Assembly (NCBI RefSeq): GCF_003815775.1 | Contig: NZ_CP033926.1 | Span: 3,472,001-3,536,000 of the forward strand | Length of the DNA stretch: 64,000 nt | Direction of reading: 5' to 3' | Source of the DNA: Chryseobacterium joostei | GTDB taxonomy: Bacteria; Bacteroidota; Bacteroidia; Flavobacteriales; Weeksellaceae | Part shown: positions 18,268-27,665 of the stretch, in pieces | How positions within the stretch are numbered: the first letter of the stretch is position 1 | Layout: each line of letters starts with the position of its first letter | The notes under the pieces: generated by a model | Databases searched by the model: none | What the model saw: only the letters and a program-made list of their open reading frames with translations | What the model was told of the DNA's origin: nothing | Position numbers and translations under genes: made by a program

Positions 18268-18292
18268 ATCACCCCGAATAACGAAGTGATTC
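18268..18292 (-). terminator. Terminator of the first lectin-type T9SS gene
   Basis: Stem AATCAC / GTGATT with a wobble-extended inner stem. On the minus strand it is followed by a T run, 23 bp past the stop. Confidence 0.78.
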
Positions 18293-18315
18293 TGCTAATA
18301 TAAATAAGAAAGTGA

Positions 18316-20577
18316 TTATTCTCTGTTTTTTACAACAATCCAGCCGGAGAATTTTACCGGAGTGATCTTTTTATTATTTTCATTCCATGCAACAGAATAC
18401 CAATAATTTCCGGTAGGAACTCTTCTTCCGTTGGCTGTTCCGTTCCATCTGTATCCGTTGGCTTTATCTGCTCTGAAAATCTGTACACCATATCGGTCGT
18501 AGATATTAACTTCCAGATTTTGCTTCACAGCCAAGGCAGAATAATCAATAATGTCATTAATACCATCATCGTTAGGGGTAATTACATTGATTAGATTAGG
18601 AACTGTAATGTTGATTTCAATAGGTTCGCAATTGTAGCTGTCCTTTACAAATACCTTTGCCTCACCTCTCACAACATTGGAGAATACATTGGAGTCCTGC
18701 CAGTGAACATTATCCATTGAATACTGATAAGGAGATGTTCCTCCATTTACATATACCGTCACTGTTCCCCCTGAAATGTCAATGTTGGAAACTACAGGAT
18801 GTTCGGATGGGTAAATATTTACTGTTTGTGTGGTAACACACTCTCCGGTTTTAAGTTTTACCCAGTAGGTACCCACTCCAATATTTTTGATTATCTGTGT
18901 TGTTGCTCCTGTGCTCCATAGATAGCTGCTGAATCCAGGTCCTGCATCTAATGTTGTTTTGCCTGTCATACAAATGGTTTGGTTTTGTAAGACTTTTGAT
19001 AAAACAGGAGCTAATACAGTTAATTTAACTTTAGCTATTGCATAACAGCCGTTTGAGTTAAATACTTTTACATAAACAACACCGTTAGGTGCAATGTAGT
19101 TAGCGGCATTGGTTATTTCATTGGTGTTGTTAACAGCATCCGTTAAAGATGGATAATATTTTTTTGTTATTCCCACAGGGGTAGGTGTAACGGCGGCGGA
19201 TGTAAGATCAAAAGAAGCTGTTGAAGGGTTGCTTTCAATAAAGCATGATCTTAGTTCTCTATCATTCACAGTAACAACAGGATGAATGTTTAGGGTGATC
19301 TTAGAAGTGCTTACACATCCCTGTGAAGTGGTTACCCTTACATATATGGTAGCAGGCCCTGATGCATAAGCATTGGGATTGGTAATCTGATTGGTTCCTG
19401 CATTAAGGTCGTATAAGGTTGGGTAAAACTCCTTGGTTGTTCCAGCCAGGGTAGTTACTGCTGCGGTATTAAGATCAAATGTGGCTGTTCCTGCATTATT
19501 GTTGTTACATCCGATAAGGCTTGCGTCACTGGCAGCAAATGGAGTTGGATTAAGTTGTATAATACCATCTCCATTGTCGCAAAGAGTTGAGGTAGGATCT
19601 TTAATAACTACTTTAATCGTCGTGTTTCCTGAATATTGAAAGCTGGAAGGGTTAGCAATAGGAGTGGCAACACCTAATATATAATAGGTGAAAAGGTAAT
19701 TTCCAGGGTTGTTTACAAATTGAGAATTATAGGATGTAAGATCCACTGTACCGTTTCCTGTAGTAGGATTGGTGCATACAAAAGGAGTAATGGTGTTATT
19801 TAAAATAGGAACTTTATCTACAAATACCTTGGCGTTTTTGATGGAATGTCTTGCGCTGGCACCTCCCGTTGCTGCAGAAAATCCAAAATATCCCTGCGTC
19901 ATTCCGACGGCATTTCCTGATGGGGCAAAAGATTGATCTACAATGAGCACACCGTCTATTCTGATTTTGATGATCCAGTTGGTAGGATTGCTGAGGTCTG
20001 TTTCTCCATTTACCTCTACATGCTTATAAGTGTCTCCTACGAAAGGTTGGGTAGAGTAGAGATCCGGAGAATGGAATGAGCTTCCGGGAGTATTGTTGTA
20101 TTCTATATTGTTACCGGCAGTATTATTGGTGCCGTATAAAAGGTGTACCTTGCTCATTTGACCCTCTGTAGTATTGTTGAAAATATCAAAGCCAACCATT
20201 AATCCAGAGGCGTTCGATGGAATTCCCAAGCCACCTCCGGATACGAATCCTGTGGGAGGGTTGGCGAGGTACCAGAAAGTAAATCCGTCTCCTCTTCCGA
20301 ATTGCGTGGTTCCGTTTCCGTCAATTCTAAAGTCGAATTCCACTTTCCATTTATCACAATAGCTAAGGGTGATGGGTGTGGAGAGCTTAATAGCTCCATA
20401 TCGGCTGGTTTGGTCTGTGGTGAGTCTAATGAAATCTCCGCTTACAGCAGCATCTGAAACAAGATCCCATCCTGTAGTGTTTACAGGATTTCCGGCAAGC
20501 TGATACGTTTGCGAAAATAATTTTCCAGGGAGGCATGATAAGGCAGCCAACAAAAAAAAGAGTATATTTTTTTTCAT
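18316..20577 (-). CDS. L-type lectin-domain protein with T9SS type-B sorting domain (A)
   Basis: A 753-aa secreted protein. Signal peptide residues 1-22. L-type (legume-like) lectin domain about 24-255: WKVEFDFRIDGNG, GDGFTFWYLANPP, GLMVGFDIFNN, ASARHSIKNAKVFVDKVPI. Then two about 85-aa repeats starting with a CNNNNAG or CFIESNPS cysteine segment and containing KEFYPTLYDLNAGTNQI-type stretches. Next an Ig/PKD-like segment (TLDAGPGFSSYLWSTGATTQ), then the gliding-motility/T9SS type-B C-terminal domain (residues 659-753, ITPNDDGINDIIDYSAL ... SGWIVVKNRE). Expected to be exported by T9SS and to bind surface or environmental glycans. Its tail resembles that of the protein at 27666 more than its lectin sister at 20672. 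Confidence 0.87.
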   Translation of the reverse strand: MKKNILFFLLAALSCLPGKLFSQTYQLAGNPVNTTGWDLVSDAAVSGDFIRLTTDQTSRYGAIKLSTPITLSYCDKWKVEFDFRIDGNGTTQFGRGDGFTFWYLANPPTGFVSGGGLGIPSNASGLMVGFDIFNNTTEGQMSKVHLLYGTNNTAGNNIEYNNTPGSSFHSPDLYSTQPFVGDTYKHVEVNGETDLSNPTNWIIKIRIDGVLIVDQSFAPSGNAVGMTQGYFGFSAATGGASARHSIKNAKVFVDKVPILNNTITPFVCTNPTTGNGTVDLTSYNSQFVNNPGNYLFTYYILGVATPIANPSSFQYSGNTTIKVVIKDPTSTLCDNGDGIIQLNPTPFAASDASLIGCNNNNAGTATFDLNTAAVTTLAGTTKEFYPTLYDLNAGTNQITNPNAYASGPATIYVRVTTSQGCVSTSKITLNIHPVVTVNDRELRSCFIESNPSTASFDLTSAAVTPTPVGITKKYYPSLTDAVNNTNEITNAANYIAPNGVVYVKVFNSNGCYAIAKVKLTVLAPVLSKVLQNQTICMTGKTTLDAGPGFSSYLWSTGATTQIIKNIGVGTYWVKLKTGECVTTQTVNIYPSEHPVVSNIDISGGTVTVYVNGGTSPYQYSMDNVHWQDSNVFSNVVRGEAKVFVKDSYNCEPIEINITVPNLINVITPNDDGINDIIDYSALAVKQNLEVNIYDRYGVQIFRADKANGYRWNGTANGRRVPTGNYWYSVAWNENNKKITPVKFSGWIVVKNRE

Positions 20578-20671
20578 AATGGAAAGATTGTGAAGTTGTT
20601 ATTTGTATTAAAATGTTAAAATATAATCATTGAGCTTCTTTCTTTTATAAATGATGTATTCCTGAGATTGT

Positions 20672-22939
20672 CTATTCTCTGTTTTTTACCAATACCCAGC
20701 CGGAATATTTAGTTTCAGTATTGTTTTTATTGTCTTCATTCCAAGAAATGGTGTACCAATAAGTTCCTGTCGGAACTCTTTTTCCGTAAGCCATTCCGTC
20801 CCATGTGAAATTTCTTATTTTGCCTGCCTCATGAATTTTATTTCCATATCTGTCATACACTACAAATAGTAAATTCCTTTTGTAAGCCAATGCAGAATAG
20901 TCTATTTGATCATTGATATTGTCTCCGTTTGGAGTAATCACGTTGATGAGATTAGGTACCGTAATTTGTACTTCAACAGGAACGCAGTTGTAGAAATCTT
21001 TCACGAAAACCTTTACTTCTCCTCTGGCTAAACCGGTAAAAGTGTTTGAGATTTGCCATGTTGATCCATTTAAGGAGTATTGATAAGGAGCTGTTCCACC
21101 AGCAACATTTACCGTAATGGTGTTGTTATGGATATCAATACTTGAAACAACAGGATTAGGAGATGGTAATACCTTTACAATTTGAGTTGTAATACAGTTT
21201 CCTGTTTTAAGCTTTACCCAATAGGTTCCTACTCCTACATCTTTAATAGAGGGCGTTGTAGCTCCCGTGCTCCAGGTGTATTCACTGAAGCCATGACCTG
21301 CGTCCAGATCTGTTTTCTCTTCAATGCAAATGGTTTTGTCTTTCAGAATTGAAGATTTAACAGGAAGAAGTACAACAAGATTAATTTTAGCAATGGTAAA
21401 GCATCCATTGGTATCAGTTACCTTGGCATATATTGCAGTACTTGTTGAGGTATATTGAAGAGTATTGGAAATCTCATTGGTTCCGTTAATAGCATTTTCT
21501 ACAGAAGTATAGTACTTTTTGGTGACACCGGTTGTTAATGAAGTTATATCTGCAGTGGTTAAATTGAATATAGCATTGGAGATATTATCTTCAATAAAAC
21601 AGGATTGTAGAGTTGCTTCTTTTACAGGAGTTTCAGGGTAAAAAGTAAGGCTGATTTTTGCTGTGCCTGTACATCCTTGTGGGGTGGTTACTTTAACATA
21701 AACGTTTCCGGGAGCAGAAAGATAGTTATCAGGATACAGGATTTCATTAGTTCCTGCATTCAAGTCATTAAGCGTTTTATAATATTTTTTAGTAACACCC
21801 GGTACGCTGGTTACATTAGCTGAGGTTAGATTGAAAGTGGCTGTTCCTGCCTTGTTGTTATTACATTCGGTAAGAGTTTTATCTTCTGCCTTGAATGCCG
21901 CCAGTACAAGCTGAATCTTTCCATCAGGATTATCACAAAGTATTCCGGCATTATCTTTAATAACGACAGTAACTGTTGTATTGGCATTAAACTGATAGCT
22001 GGCAGGGCTGCTAATAGGAGTAGAGCTACCTAAAGGATAATAAGTGAATGTATAATTTCCAGGGTTGCTTACAAACTGAGAATTAAAGCTCGTTAAATTC
22101 ACATTTCCATATCCTGTAGTAGGATTGGGGCAAAATGATTGAGTCGTTGAAGTTTGTAAAATAGGAACCTTGTCAGTATATATTTTTACATTTTTAATGG
22201 AGTTTCTTGCTGAAGCCCCTCCAGTAGAAGCTGAAAACCCAAAATATCCCTGAGTCATTGTTGTGGCACCTCCTGATGGTGCAAATGATTGAGAAGTAAT
22301 TGTATTACCATCTATTTTTACCGTTATAATCCAGTTGGTAGGGGTAGCGGGATCAATTTGACCTGTTACTTCTACATGTTTATAAGTATCTCCTATAAAA
22401 GATTGTGTAGTGTTAAGATCCGCCGAGTGGAATGAACTCCCTGTGGTGTTGAAAAACTCAATGTTGTTCGTATCTGTTGTATTGGGAACTACGCCATAGG
22501 CAATGTGTACCTTGCTCATTTGCGAGCTTGTGGTATTGTTGTAAATGTCAAACCCCACCATGAGACCTATGGCATTTTGTGGGATTCCCAGCCCAGATCC
22601 CTGTTGGCTGGTAATAGGAGGGTTGGCTAAGTACCAAAAAGCAAAACCGTCTCCTTTTCCAAATCCGGGTATGCCGTTTCCGTTAATTCTAAAATCAAAT
22701 TCTACTTTCCATTTGTCACAATATTTTAAATTGATGGGATCATTTAACTTTATTGCTCCCGAACTGTTTCCTACATCATCAGTCAACATGACAAAATCTC
22801 CGCTTGTAGTGGCGGAAGGTACTACAGTCCATCCTGTAGTATTAATAGGTGTTCCGGTCAGTTGATAGGTCTGTGCGGAAAAATTTTCGGATAGGCAGAA
22901 TAAAAGAATTGAAAAATAAAACAATAAATTTTTATTCAT
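20672..22939 (-). CDS. L-type lectin-domain protein with T9SS type-B sorting domain (B)
   Basis: A 755-aa paralogue of the preceding gene with the same order: signal peptide (1-22), L-type lectin about 24-260 (WKVEFDFRINGNG, GDGFAFWYLANPP, GLMVGFDIYNN), two Cys-containing repeats (CNNNKAG, CFIEDNIS), an Ig/PKD-like segment (LDAGHGFSEYTWSTGATT) and the type-B domain (ITPNGDNINDQIDYSAL ... SGWVLVKNRE). The tail is closest to that of the gene at 25407. The 94-bp gap to the first lectin gene has no terminator, so the two may be co-transcribed. Just upstream of the ATG lies an inverted repeat (22944-22980). Confidence 0.87.
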   Translation of the reverse strand: MNKNLLFYFSILLFCLSENFSAQTYQLTGTPINTTGWTVVPSATTSGDFVMLTDDVGNSSGAIKLNDPINLKYCDKWKVEFDFRINGNGIPGFGKGDGFAFWYLANPPITSQQGSGLGIPQNAIGLMVGFDIYNNTTSSQMSKVHIAYGVVPNTTDTNNIEFFNTTGSSFHSADLNTTQSFIGDTYKHVEVTGQIDPATPTNWIITVKIDGNTITSQSFAPSGGATTMTQGYFGFSASTGGASARNSIKNVKIYTDKVPILQTSTTQSFCPNPTTGYGNVNLTSFNSQFVSNPGNYTFTYYPLGSSTPISSPASYQFNANTTVTVVIKDNAGILCDNPDGKIQLVLAAFKAEDKTLTECNNNKAGTATFNLTSANVTSVPGVTKKYYKTLNDLNAGTNEILYPDNYLSAPGNVYVKVTTPQGCTGTAKISLTFYPETPVKEATLQSCFIEDNISNAIFNLTTADITSLTTGVTKKYYTSVENAINGTNEISNTLQYTSTSTAIYAKVTDTNGCFTIAKINLVVLLPVKSSILKDKTICIEEKTDLDAGHGFSEYTWSTGATTPSIKDVGVGTYWVKLKTGNCITTQIVKVLPSPNPVVSSIDIHNNTITVNVAGGTAPYQYSLNGSTWQISNTFTGLARGEVKVFVKDFYNCVPVEVQITVPNLINVITPNGDNINDQIDYSALAYKRNLLFVVYDRYGNKIHEAGKIRNFTWDGMAYGKRVPTGTYWYTISWNEDNKNNTETKYSGWVLVKNRE

Positions 22940-22943
22940 TTAA

Positions 22944-22980
22944 CTGGGATTTAGGATGAAGTAAAGATATTAAATCCTAG
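22944..22980 (-). repeat. Inverted repeat upstream of lectin gene B
   Basis: Arms CTGGGATTTA (22944-22953) and TAAATCCTAG (22971-22980), pairing with one wobble across 17 nt. It starts 4 bp before the gene and could be an operator or 5'-UTR hairpin. Confidence 0.4.
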
Positions 22981-23100
22981 TTGAAAAATATGTATTTAAT
23001 GTTAATTTTGTTAAAAAAATTAATTATTATTCATTAAACAGTATTTCTTGTGATGAAATAATGAATGTTATAGGGCAAATTTTTGAATTGTGTTAATTGA

Positions 23101-23577
23101 TTAAAAGAGAGAATTGTTGTCTAATCCTTCAAAATAAGTATCAATATCAAGATCAGGAGAATTGGCTGCAGCAACGGCTAGTTTATCACAAAGTTCATTT
23201 TCAAAATGCCCGGCATGCCCCTTTACCCAATGCATTGTAGGGGTATGCTTGTTGTAGAGTTCAATAAATTTTTTCCAGAGATCTGGGTTTTTTACATTTT
23301 TCCAACCTCTTTTAATCCATCCTGTGATCCAGTTTTGGTTTACGGCATCTGCAACATATTTACTATCTGTGTACACATGAATATCATTTTCTGCAGACTT
23401 CAGTTTTTCCATTGCTGTAATCACTGCAAGGAGCTCCATTCTGTTATTGGTGGTCTTTCTAAAACCCTTTGAAAACGTTTTTTGGTAGTTTTTTTCAGGA
23501 ACACGCATGAGAATTCCATATCCGCCTTTTCCGGGATTTCCACTACAAGCACCATCGGTGTAAATTTCGATTCTCAA
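23101..23577 (-). CDS. rnhA: Ribonuclease HI
   Basis: A 158-aa RNase HI that cuts RNA in RNA-DNA hybrids. IYTDGACSGNPGKGGYG holds Asp8. Other catalytic residues are Glu48 (NNRMELLAV), Asp71 (VYTDSKYV), the His loop (WVKGHAGH) and Asp131 (CDKLAVAAA). The start has to be TTG at 23577: the only in-frame codons upstream before a stop are AGT and TTA, and the next Met is residue 24, after the catalytic Asp. A TAAGTTTG sequence overlaps this TTG and cannot be its promoter. Transcription may come from dnaB, 90 bp upstream. Confidence 0.94.
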   Translation of the reverse strand: MRIEIYTDGACSGNPGKGGYGILMRVPEKNYQKTFSKGFRKTTNNRMELLAVITAMEKLKSAENDIHVYTDSKYVADAVNQNWITGWIKRGWKNVKNPDLWKKFIELYNKHTPTMHWVKGHAGHFENELCDKLAVAAANSPDLDIDTYFEGLDNNSLF

Positions 23578-23667
23578 ACTTAATTATATAAAAATTGAAT
23601 TATCTTTAATAGAGCCACAAGACTACAAATGTCTTAATGCCGATTACAATGTCCTGATTTTAAAGTC

Positions 23668-25254
23668 TTAAAATGGGAAATCATCATCATCATCAAAATC
23701 ATTCATAGATGACCCGGAAAGTTTTGAGCTGTCCGGAAGATCAAATGCTGCTCCTGGCTGGATGGTTGTTTTAATCTTATCAAAGCCGCTTGGCTCACCG
23801 AAGTTGGATGGGTATCCGCCTCCTGCATTACTATCAAAGGCAGCCTCAATATCACCAAATTTTGCAAAATGCTTTAGGAAAGATAATCTGACATCTGCTG
23901 TTGCACCATTTCTGTGTTTTGCAATAATCAATTCGGCCTGGTTTTCTGTAGATGTTTCCTGCCCTTCATCATCATTATCCCAAACAGTAATTTTATAATA
24001 TTCCGGTCTAAAGATAAAGGATACAATATCGGCATCCTGCTCAATTGCTCCGGATTCCCTTAGATCTGAAAGCTGAGGTCTTTTTCCCGGGCGGGTTTCT
24101 ACACTTCGCGATAGCTGGGAAAGTGCAATTACCGGTACGTTAAGTTCTTTTGCAATTGCCTTTAATGAACGTGAAATCATGGAGATTTCCTGTTCACGGT
24201 TTCCAACTCCTTTTCCACTGCTTCCTGCTGTCATCAGCTGGAGATAATCGACCATGATAAGCCTTACGCCGTGCTGCATTACCAGTCTTCGGCACTTTGC
24301 ACGGAAGTCAAATATGGAAAGAGAAGGGGTTTCGTCAATATATAAAGGTGCGTTTTCCAACTCAGATACGTTGGAGAAAAGTCTTTGCCATTCTTCATCA
24401 TCCAAGGTTCCTTTACGAAGTTTTTCAGATGAAATCTTTGTTTCGGACGCAATCATCCTTGTGATAAGCTGTACAGATGCCATCTCGAGCGAGAATAGAG
24501 CCATAGGGATTTGATGTCCCACTGCAATATTCCTTGCCATGGAAAGAAGGAATGCTGTTTTACCCATCGCCGGACGTGCTGCAATAATGATAAGGTCAGA
24601 ATTTTGCCATCCACCGGTTTCTTTGTCTATATCTCTGAATCCTGATGGAACCCCTGAGATTCCCTCTTTGTCCTTTAGAGATTTGATGGTGTCGATGGCT
24701 TGTTTTACCAATGAGTTTGCTGTATCAAAACCTTTCTTAATGGTTCCGTTAGTGATCTCAAAAAAAGATTGTTCGGCCTTGTCCAGAAGTTCAAAAACGT
24801 CCGTTGATTCTTTATAGGAAGAGTCAATTACATTTGCGGAAACATTAATAAGACTTCTTAAAATATATTTTTCAAGAATTACACGTACATGGTATTCAAT
24901 ATGGGCAGATGAACTTACCCCCATGGTAAGATCAATAATATAGTGATCACCACCTGCCTGGCTTAGTTTGTCATCTTTCTTTAAATCCTGAATGACAGTC
25001 ATTAAGTCTACAGGATGGTTCCCTTCATAAAGCTTTAATATGGTAGAGAAAATGACCTGGTGTCTGGGATCATAAAATACTTCTGGGGTAAGAAGGTCAA
25101 TGGAATGGTCAAGACCTTTTTTGTCAATCAAAAAAGTTCCTACGACAAGTCTTTCAAAATCCACTGCATTAGGAGGCATTTTTCCATCCGCAATAGATAG
25201 CTCTTTTGCAAAGTTTCCGTGGGTAAGGGATGATAATGTTTCTTTCTGCGCCAT
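23668..25254 (-). CDS. dnaB: Replicative DNA helicase
   Basis: A 528-aa hexameric fork helicase. The N-terminal domain (PPNAVDFERLVVGTFL, about 25-130) binds primase and neighbours. Then a linker and a RecA-like C-terminal domain with Walker A AARPAMGKTAFLLSMARN, Walker B RLIMVDYLQLM, and LSQLSRSVETRPGKRPQLSD plus LRESGAIEQDADIV. The Gly/Pro/Asp-rich C-terminal tail ends DFDDDDDFPF, an acidic tail like those that mediate protein contacts. No intein. A TATCTTTG box ends 4 nt before the ATG, so the message may be leaderless. Confidence 0.96.
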   Translation of the reverse strand: MAQKETLSSLTHGNFAKELSIADGKMPPNAVDFERLVVGTFLIDKKGLDHSIDLLTPEVFYDPRHQVIFSTILKLYEGNHPVDLMTVIQDLKKDDKLSQAGGDHYIIDLTMGVSSSAHIEYHVRVILEKYILRSLINVSANVIDSSYKESTDVFELLDKAEQSFFEITNGTIKKGFDTANSLVKQAIDTIKSLKDKEGISGVPSGFRDIDKETGGWQNSDLIIIAARPAMGKTAFLLSMARNIAVGHQIPMALFSLEMASVQLITRMIASETKISSEKLRKGTLDDEEWQRLFSNVSELENAPLYIDETPSLSIFDFRAKCRRLVMQHGVRLIMVDYLQLMTAGSSGKGVGNREQEISMISRSLKAIAKELNVPVIALSQLSRSVETRPGKRPQLSDLRESGAIEQDADIVSFIFRPEYYKITVWDNDDEGQETSTENQAELIIAKHRNGATADVRLSFLKHFAKFGDIEAAFDSNAGGGYPSNFGEPSGFDKIKTTIQPGAAFDLPDSSKLSGSSMNDFDDDDDFPF

Positions 25255-25258
25255 AGTG

Positions 25259-25266
25259 CAAAGATA
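25259..25266 (-). promoter_or_regulatory. -7 element of dnaB
   Basis: The minus strand reads TATCTTTGCACT then ATG, nearly the same as the xrtF start region. No -33 TTG at standard spacing. Confidence 0.5.
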
Positions 25267-25362
25267 GTTTATTTACAAAATATTAAAAAAATAGTATTCA
25301 ACAAATTATTAGCACTTGTTTAGAAAATGCGGTAAATAGGAGATTGATAATGTTGATAAAAA

Positions 25363-25386
25363 AAATCACCCCAAACGGGATGATTT
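25363..25386 (-). terminator. Terminator of T9SS gene C
   Basis: AAATCA / TGATTT stem with inner CCC/GGG pairing and one mismatch. A T run follows on the minus strand; 20 bp past the stop. Confidence 0.78.
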
Positions 25387-25406
25387 TTTATTCTATGATA
25401 GAAAGC

Positions 25407-27557
25407 TTACTCTTTATTTTTTACCAATACCCATCCTGAGTATTTTGTTTCGGTATTATTCTTGTCATTTTCATTCCAAGAAATTGTATACCAGTAAGTT
25501 CCTGTTGATATTTTTTTGCCGGATGCGGTTCCGTCCCAAGTGTAATTTCTTATCTTATTGGCTTCATAAAGCTTGTTTCCGTATCTATCGTATACAATAA
25601 ATATAAGGTTTTTCTTGTAAGATAGAGCTGAATAGTCAATTACATCATTAATGTTATCTCCGTTTGGAGTAATGGCATTAATTAAGTTAGGAACTGTAAC
25701 AGTAACCTGAATAGGCGTACAGTTGTAAGAATCTTTCAAATATGCTGTGTTTTCTCCTCTCGGTAATCCTTTAAAGGAATTAGAATCCTGCCATGTTGTT
25801 CCATCAATAGAATATTTGTAAGGGGGTACACCTCCTGTAGCAGTAATGGTGAAGCTGTTATTGCTGATTTCAATATTGGAAATAACAGGTTGTAGACTAG
25901 GACGTACTTTTACTTCCTGAGTTGTGAAGCATCTTCCTGTCTGAAGCTTTACCCAATATGTACCTACAGGAACATTACTAATAGATTGTGATGTTTCGCC
26001 GGTACTCCATTCATAACTGCTAAATCCAGGTCCTGCATCCAATGTTGTTTTACTGTCTGGACAAATAGTTTTATCCTTTAAAACAGTTGATTTTACTGGT
26101 GCCAGAACTTTTAAGGTGATTTGGGCAATAGAGTAGCATTGTTGTGCATTGTTAACTCTTACATACACTACAGTGCTTTCTGAAAGGTAAGTCGTTGGAT
26201 TTGAAATTGGATTGGTTTCGTCTTTCGCATCAGCTATCGTTTTGTAGTATTTTATTACCGTTCCTGTTGGTTCCGGATTCGGTACTCCTATAGATGCTTT
26301 TGTAAGGTTGAATGTAGAACGCGTAATGTCATTTTCAATATAACAGTTCTCAATTTGTGCATCTTTTAGTATAACCGTTGGGTGGAACTTTAACAGAATG
26401 GTAGTTGTTGCCGTACATCCAAATGAAGAAATTACTTTCACATATACCGTTTTTTCCGTAGAAATATAATTGGTAGGAGTTGTAATCTCATTGGTGTTTG
26501 CATTCAGGTCCGCTTGAGTAGGATAGTATTTAATAGTGGCTCCTGTACCTGTGAATACATTGGCTGTCGTAAGATCAAATGCTGCAGTACCTGCATAGTT
26601 ATTATTACATGAAAATAAAGTAGAGGCTGCATTAGCCTTTATACTTGCATCTACAAACTTAAATTTACCTGTAATGAAGCAGCCATTGGCCGGGTTGTTA
26701 GCATTATTTGGATCATGATATACAATTCTGTAATAATATGTTTTAACTCCATCTACGGTTTCAATCGTAAGAGGATTATCTCCTGTAAGAACATCATTGG
26801 TATTCTTATGATAAGTTACTTGGAAGTCAGAACTATTTCCGTTGATGATTCCTGCGGTAAGAGTTGAAAAGTTAAATTGTGTAGGAAGCCCGCACACCAT
26901 TACTTTACTTGGGTCAGCTACATCAGCTGCAGGAACTCCAGGAGTGATGAATGGGAACGGAGCCAAAACAGGATCATTAAATGCTGAACTTAAACTAGCA
27001 GTACCTGTCCAGATCATGGAGAATCCATTAGGGGATTTATCCCAGTTGTCAATGATCAAATAGTAGGTTTCACCAGGTAAAACATTCAGGTAAGGACACC
27101 ATTTACCAGTATTCATACTGTTAGTAGCGCCTGGAGGAAAGGTAGGGAATACTGCGGGCGGGGCCATGGCAATATCCAGTCCTGTATCTCCTTTAGCACC
27201 GTCGTAGTTGCATCTTATTGGCTGTACAAAAACATGGTTGGCATCCTGTAAAGAAGCGCATCCATTGGCAGTTGGTCCATATATAGCAAAGTCATAATCG
27301 TCTCCGGGGTCATTGGGTTTAATGGTGAATGCAAGTGTTCCTGGCGTTGAAACAGTGAAAGTATACCAAACGGAATACTTTTCATTACTTCCCAGGCATC
27401 CGCCATTATCTTTAAGGATTTCTACAATATTTCCTACTCCGGAAGGGGTGTAGGAAATGTCAGAGTTTCCACAGATGGGAATTGCTGAAACACAGTCTGA
27501 TTGCGAGTAAATGCTCTGTGTTATGAGTAAAATAAAAAAGAGTAATATTTTTTTCAT
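25407..27557 (-). CDS. T9SS type-B sorting domain protein with PPC-like N-terminal domain (C)
   Basis: A 716-aa secreted protein. Signal peptide 1-19 (cut before SDCVSAI). Cys-rich beta domain about 20-180 with YSVWYTFTVSTPGTLAFTI, DDYDFAIYGP and PGETYYLIIDNWDKSPNGF, the pattern of bacterial pre-peptidase (PPC)-like domains. Then three or so about 85-aa repeats (CNNNYAG, CYIENDI), an Ig/PKD-like segment (LDAGPGFSSYEWSTGETS) and the type-B domain (ITPNGDNINDVIDYSAL ... SGWVLVKNKE). The head pairs with the gene at 27666 but the tail with the lectin gene at 20672. No catalytic motif; likely adhesin or matrix component. Confidence 0.85.
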   Translation of the reverse strand: MKKILLFFILLITQSIYSQSDCVSAIPICGNSDISYTPSGVGNIVEILKDNGGCLGSNEKYSVWYTFTVSTPGTLAFTIKPNDPGDDYDFAIYGPTANGCASLQDANHVFVQPIRCNYDGAKGDTGLDIAMAPPAVFPTFPPGATNSMNTGKWCPYLNVLPGETYYLIIDNWDKSPNGFSMIWTGTASLSSAFNDPVLAPFPFITPGVPAADVADPSKVMVCGLPTQFNFSTLTAGIINGNSSDFQVTYHKNTNDVLTGDNPLTIETVDGVKTYYYRIVYHDPNNANNPANGCFITGKFKFVDASIKANAASTLFSCNNNYAGTAAFDLTTANVFTGTGATIKYYPTQADLNANTNEITTPTNYISTEKTVYVKVISSFGCTATTTILLKFHPTVILKDAQIENCYIENDITRSTFNLTKASIGVPNPEPTGTVIKYYKTIADAKDETNPISNPTTYLSESTVVYVRVNNAQQCYSIAQITLKVLAPVKSTVLKDKTICPDSKTTLDAGPGFSSYEWSTGETSQSISNVPVGTYWVKLQTGRCFTTQEVKVRPSLQPVISNIEISNNSFTITATGGVPPYKYSIDGTTWQDSNSFKGLPRGENTAYLKDSYNCTPIQVTVTVPNLINAITPNGDNINDVIDYSALSYKKNLIFIVYDRYGNKLYEANKIRNYTWDGTASGKKISTGTYWYTISWNENDKNNTETKYSGWVLVKNKE

Positions 27558-27579
27558 TGTTAAAATGATTTTTGTGAAA

Positions 27580-27587
27580 CAAAATTA
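27580..27587 (-). promoter_or_regulatory. -7 element of T9SS gene C
   Basis: The minus strand reads TAATTTTG, 22 nt before the ATG at 27557. Confidence 0.5.
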
Positions 27588-27621
27588 AGAGAAATATATT
27601 TTTTTTATCATTTTTTGTAGA

Positions 27622-27648
27622 GAAAAAGCCGCCAAAAGCGGCTTTTTC
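27622..27648 (-). terminator. Terminator of T9SS gene D
   Basis: Stem GAAAAAGCCGC / GCGGCTTTTTC with a 5-nt loop, 18 bp past the stop. Confidence 0.9.
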
Positions 27649-27665
27649 GGTTTATGTTTTAGGAA

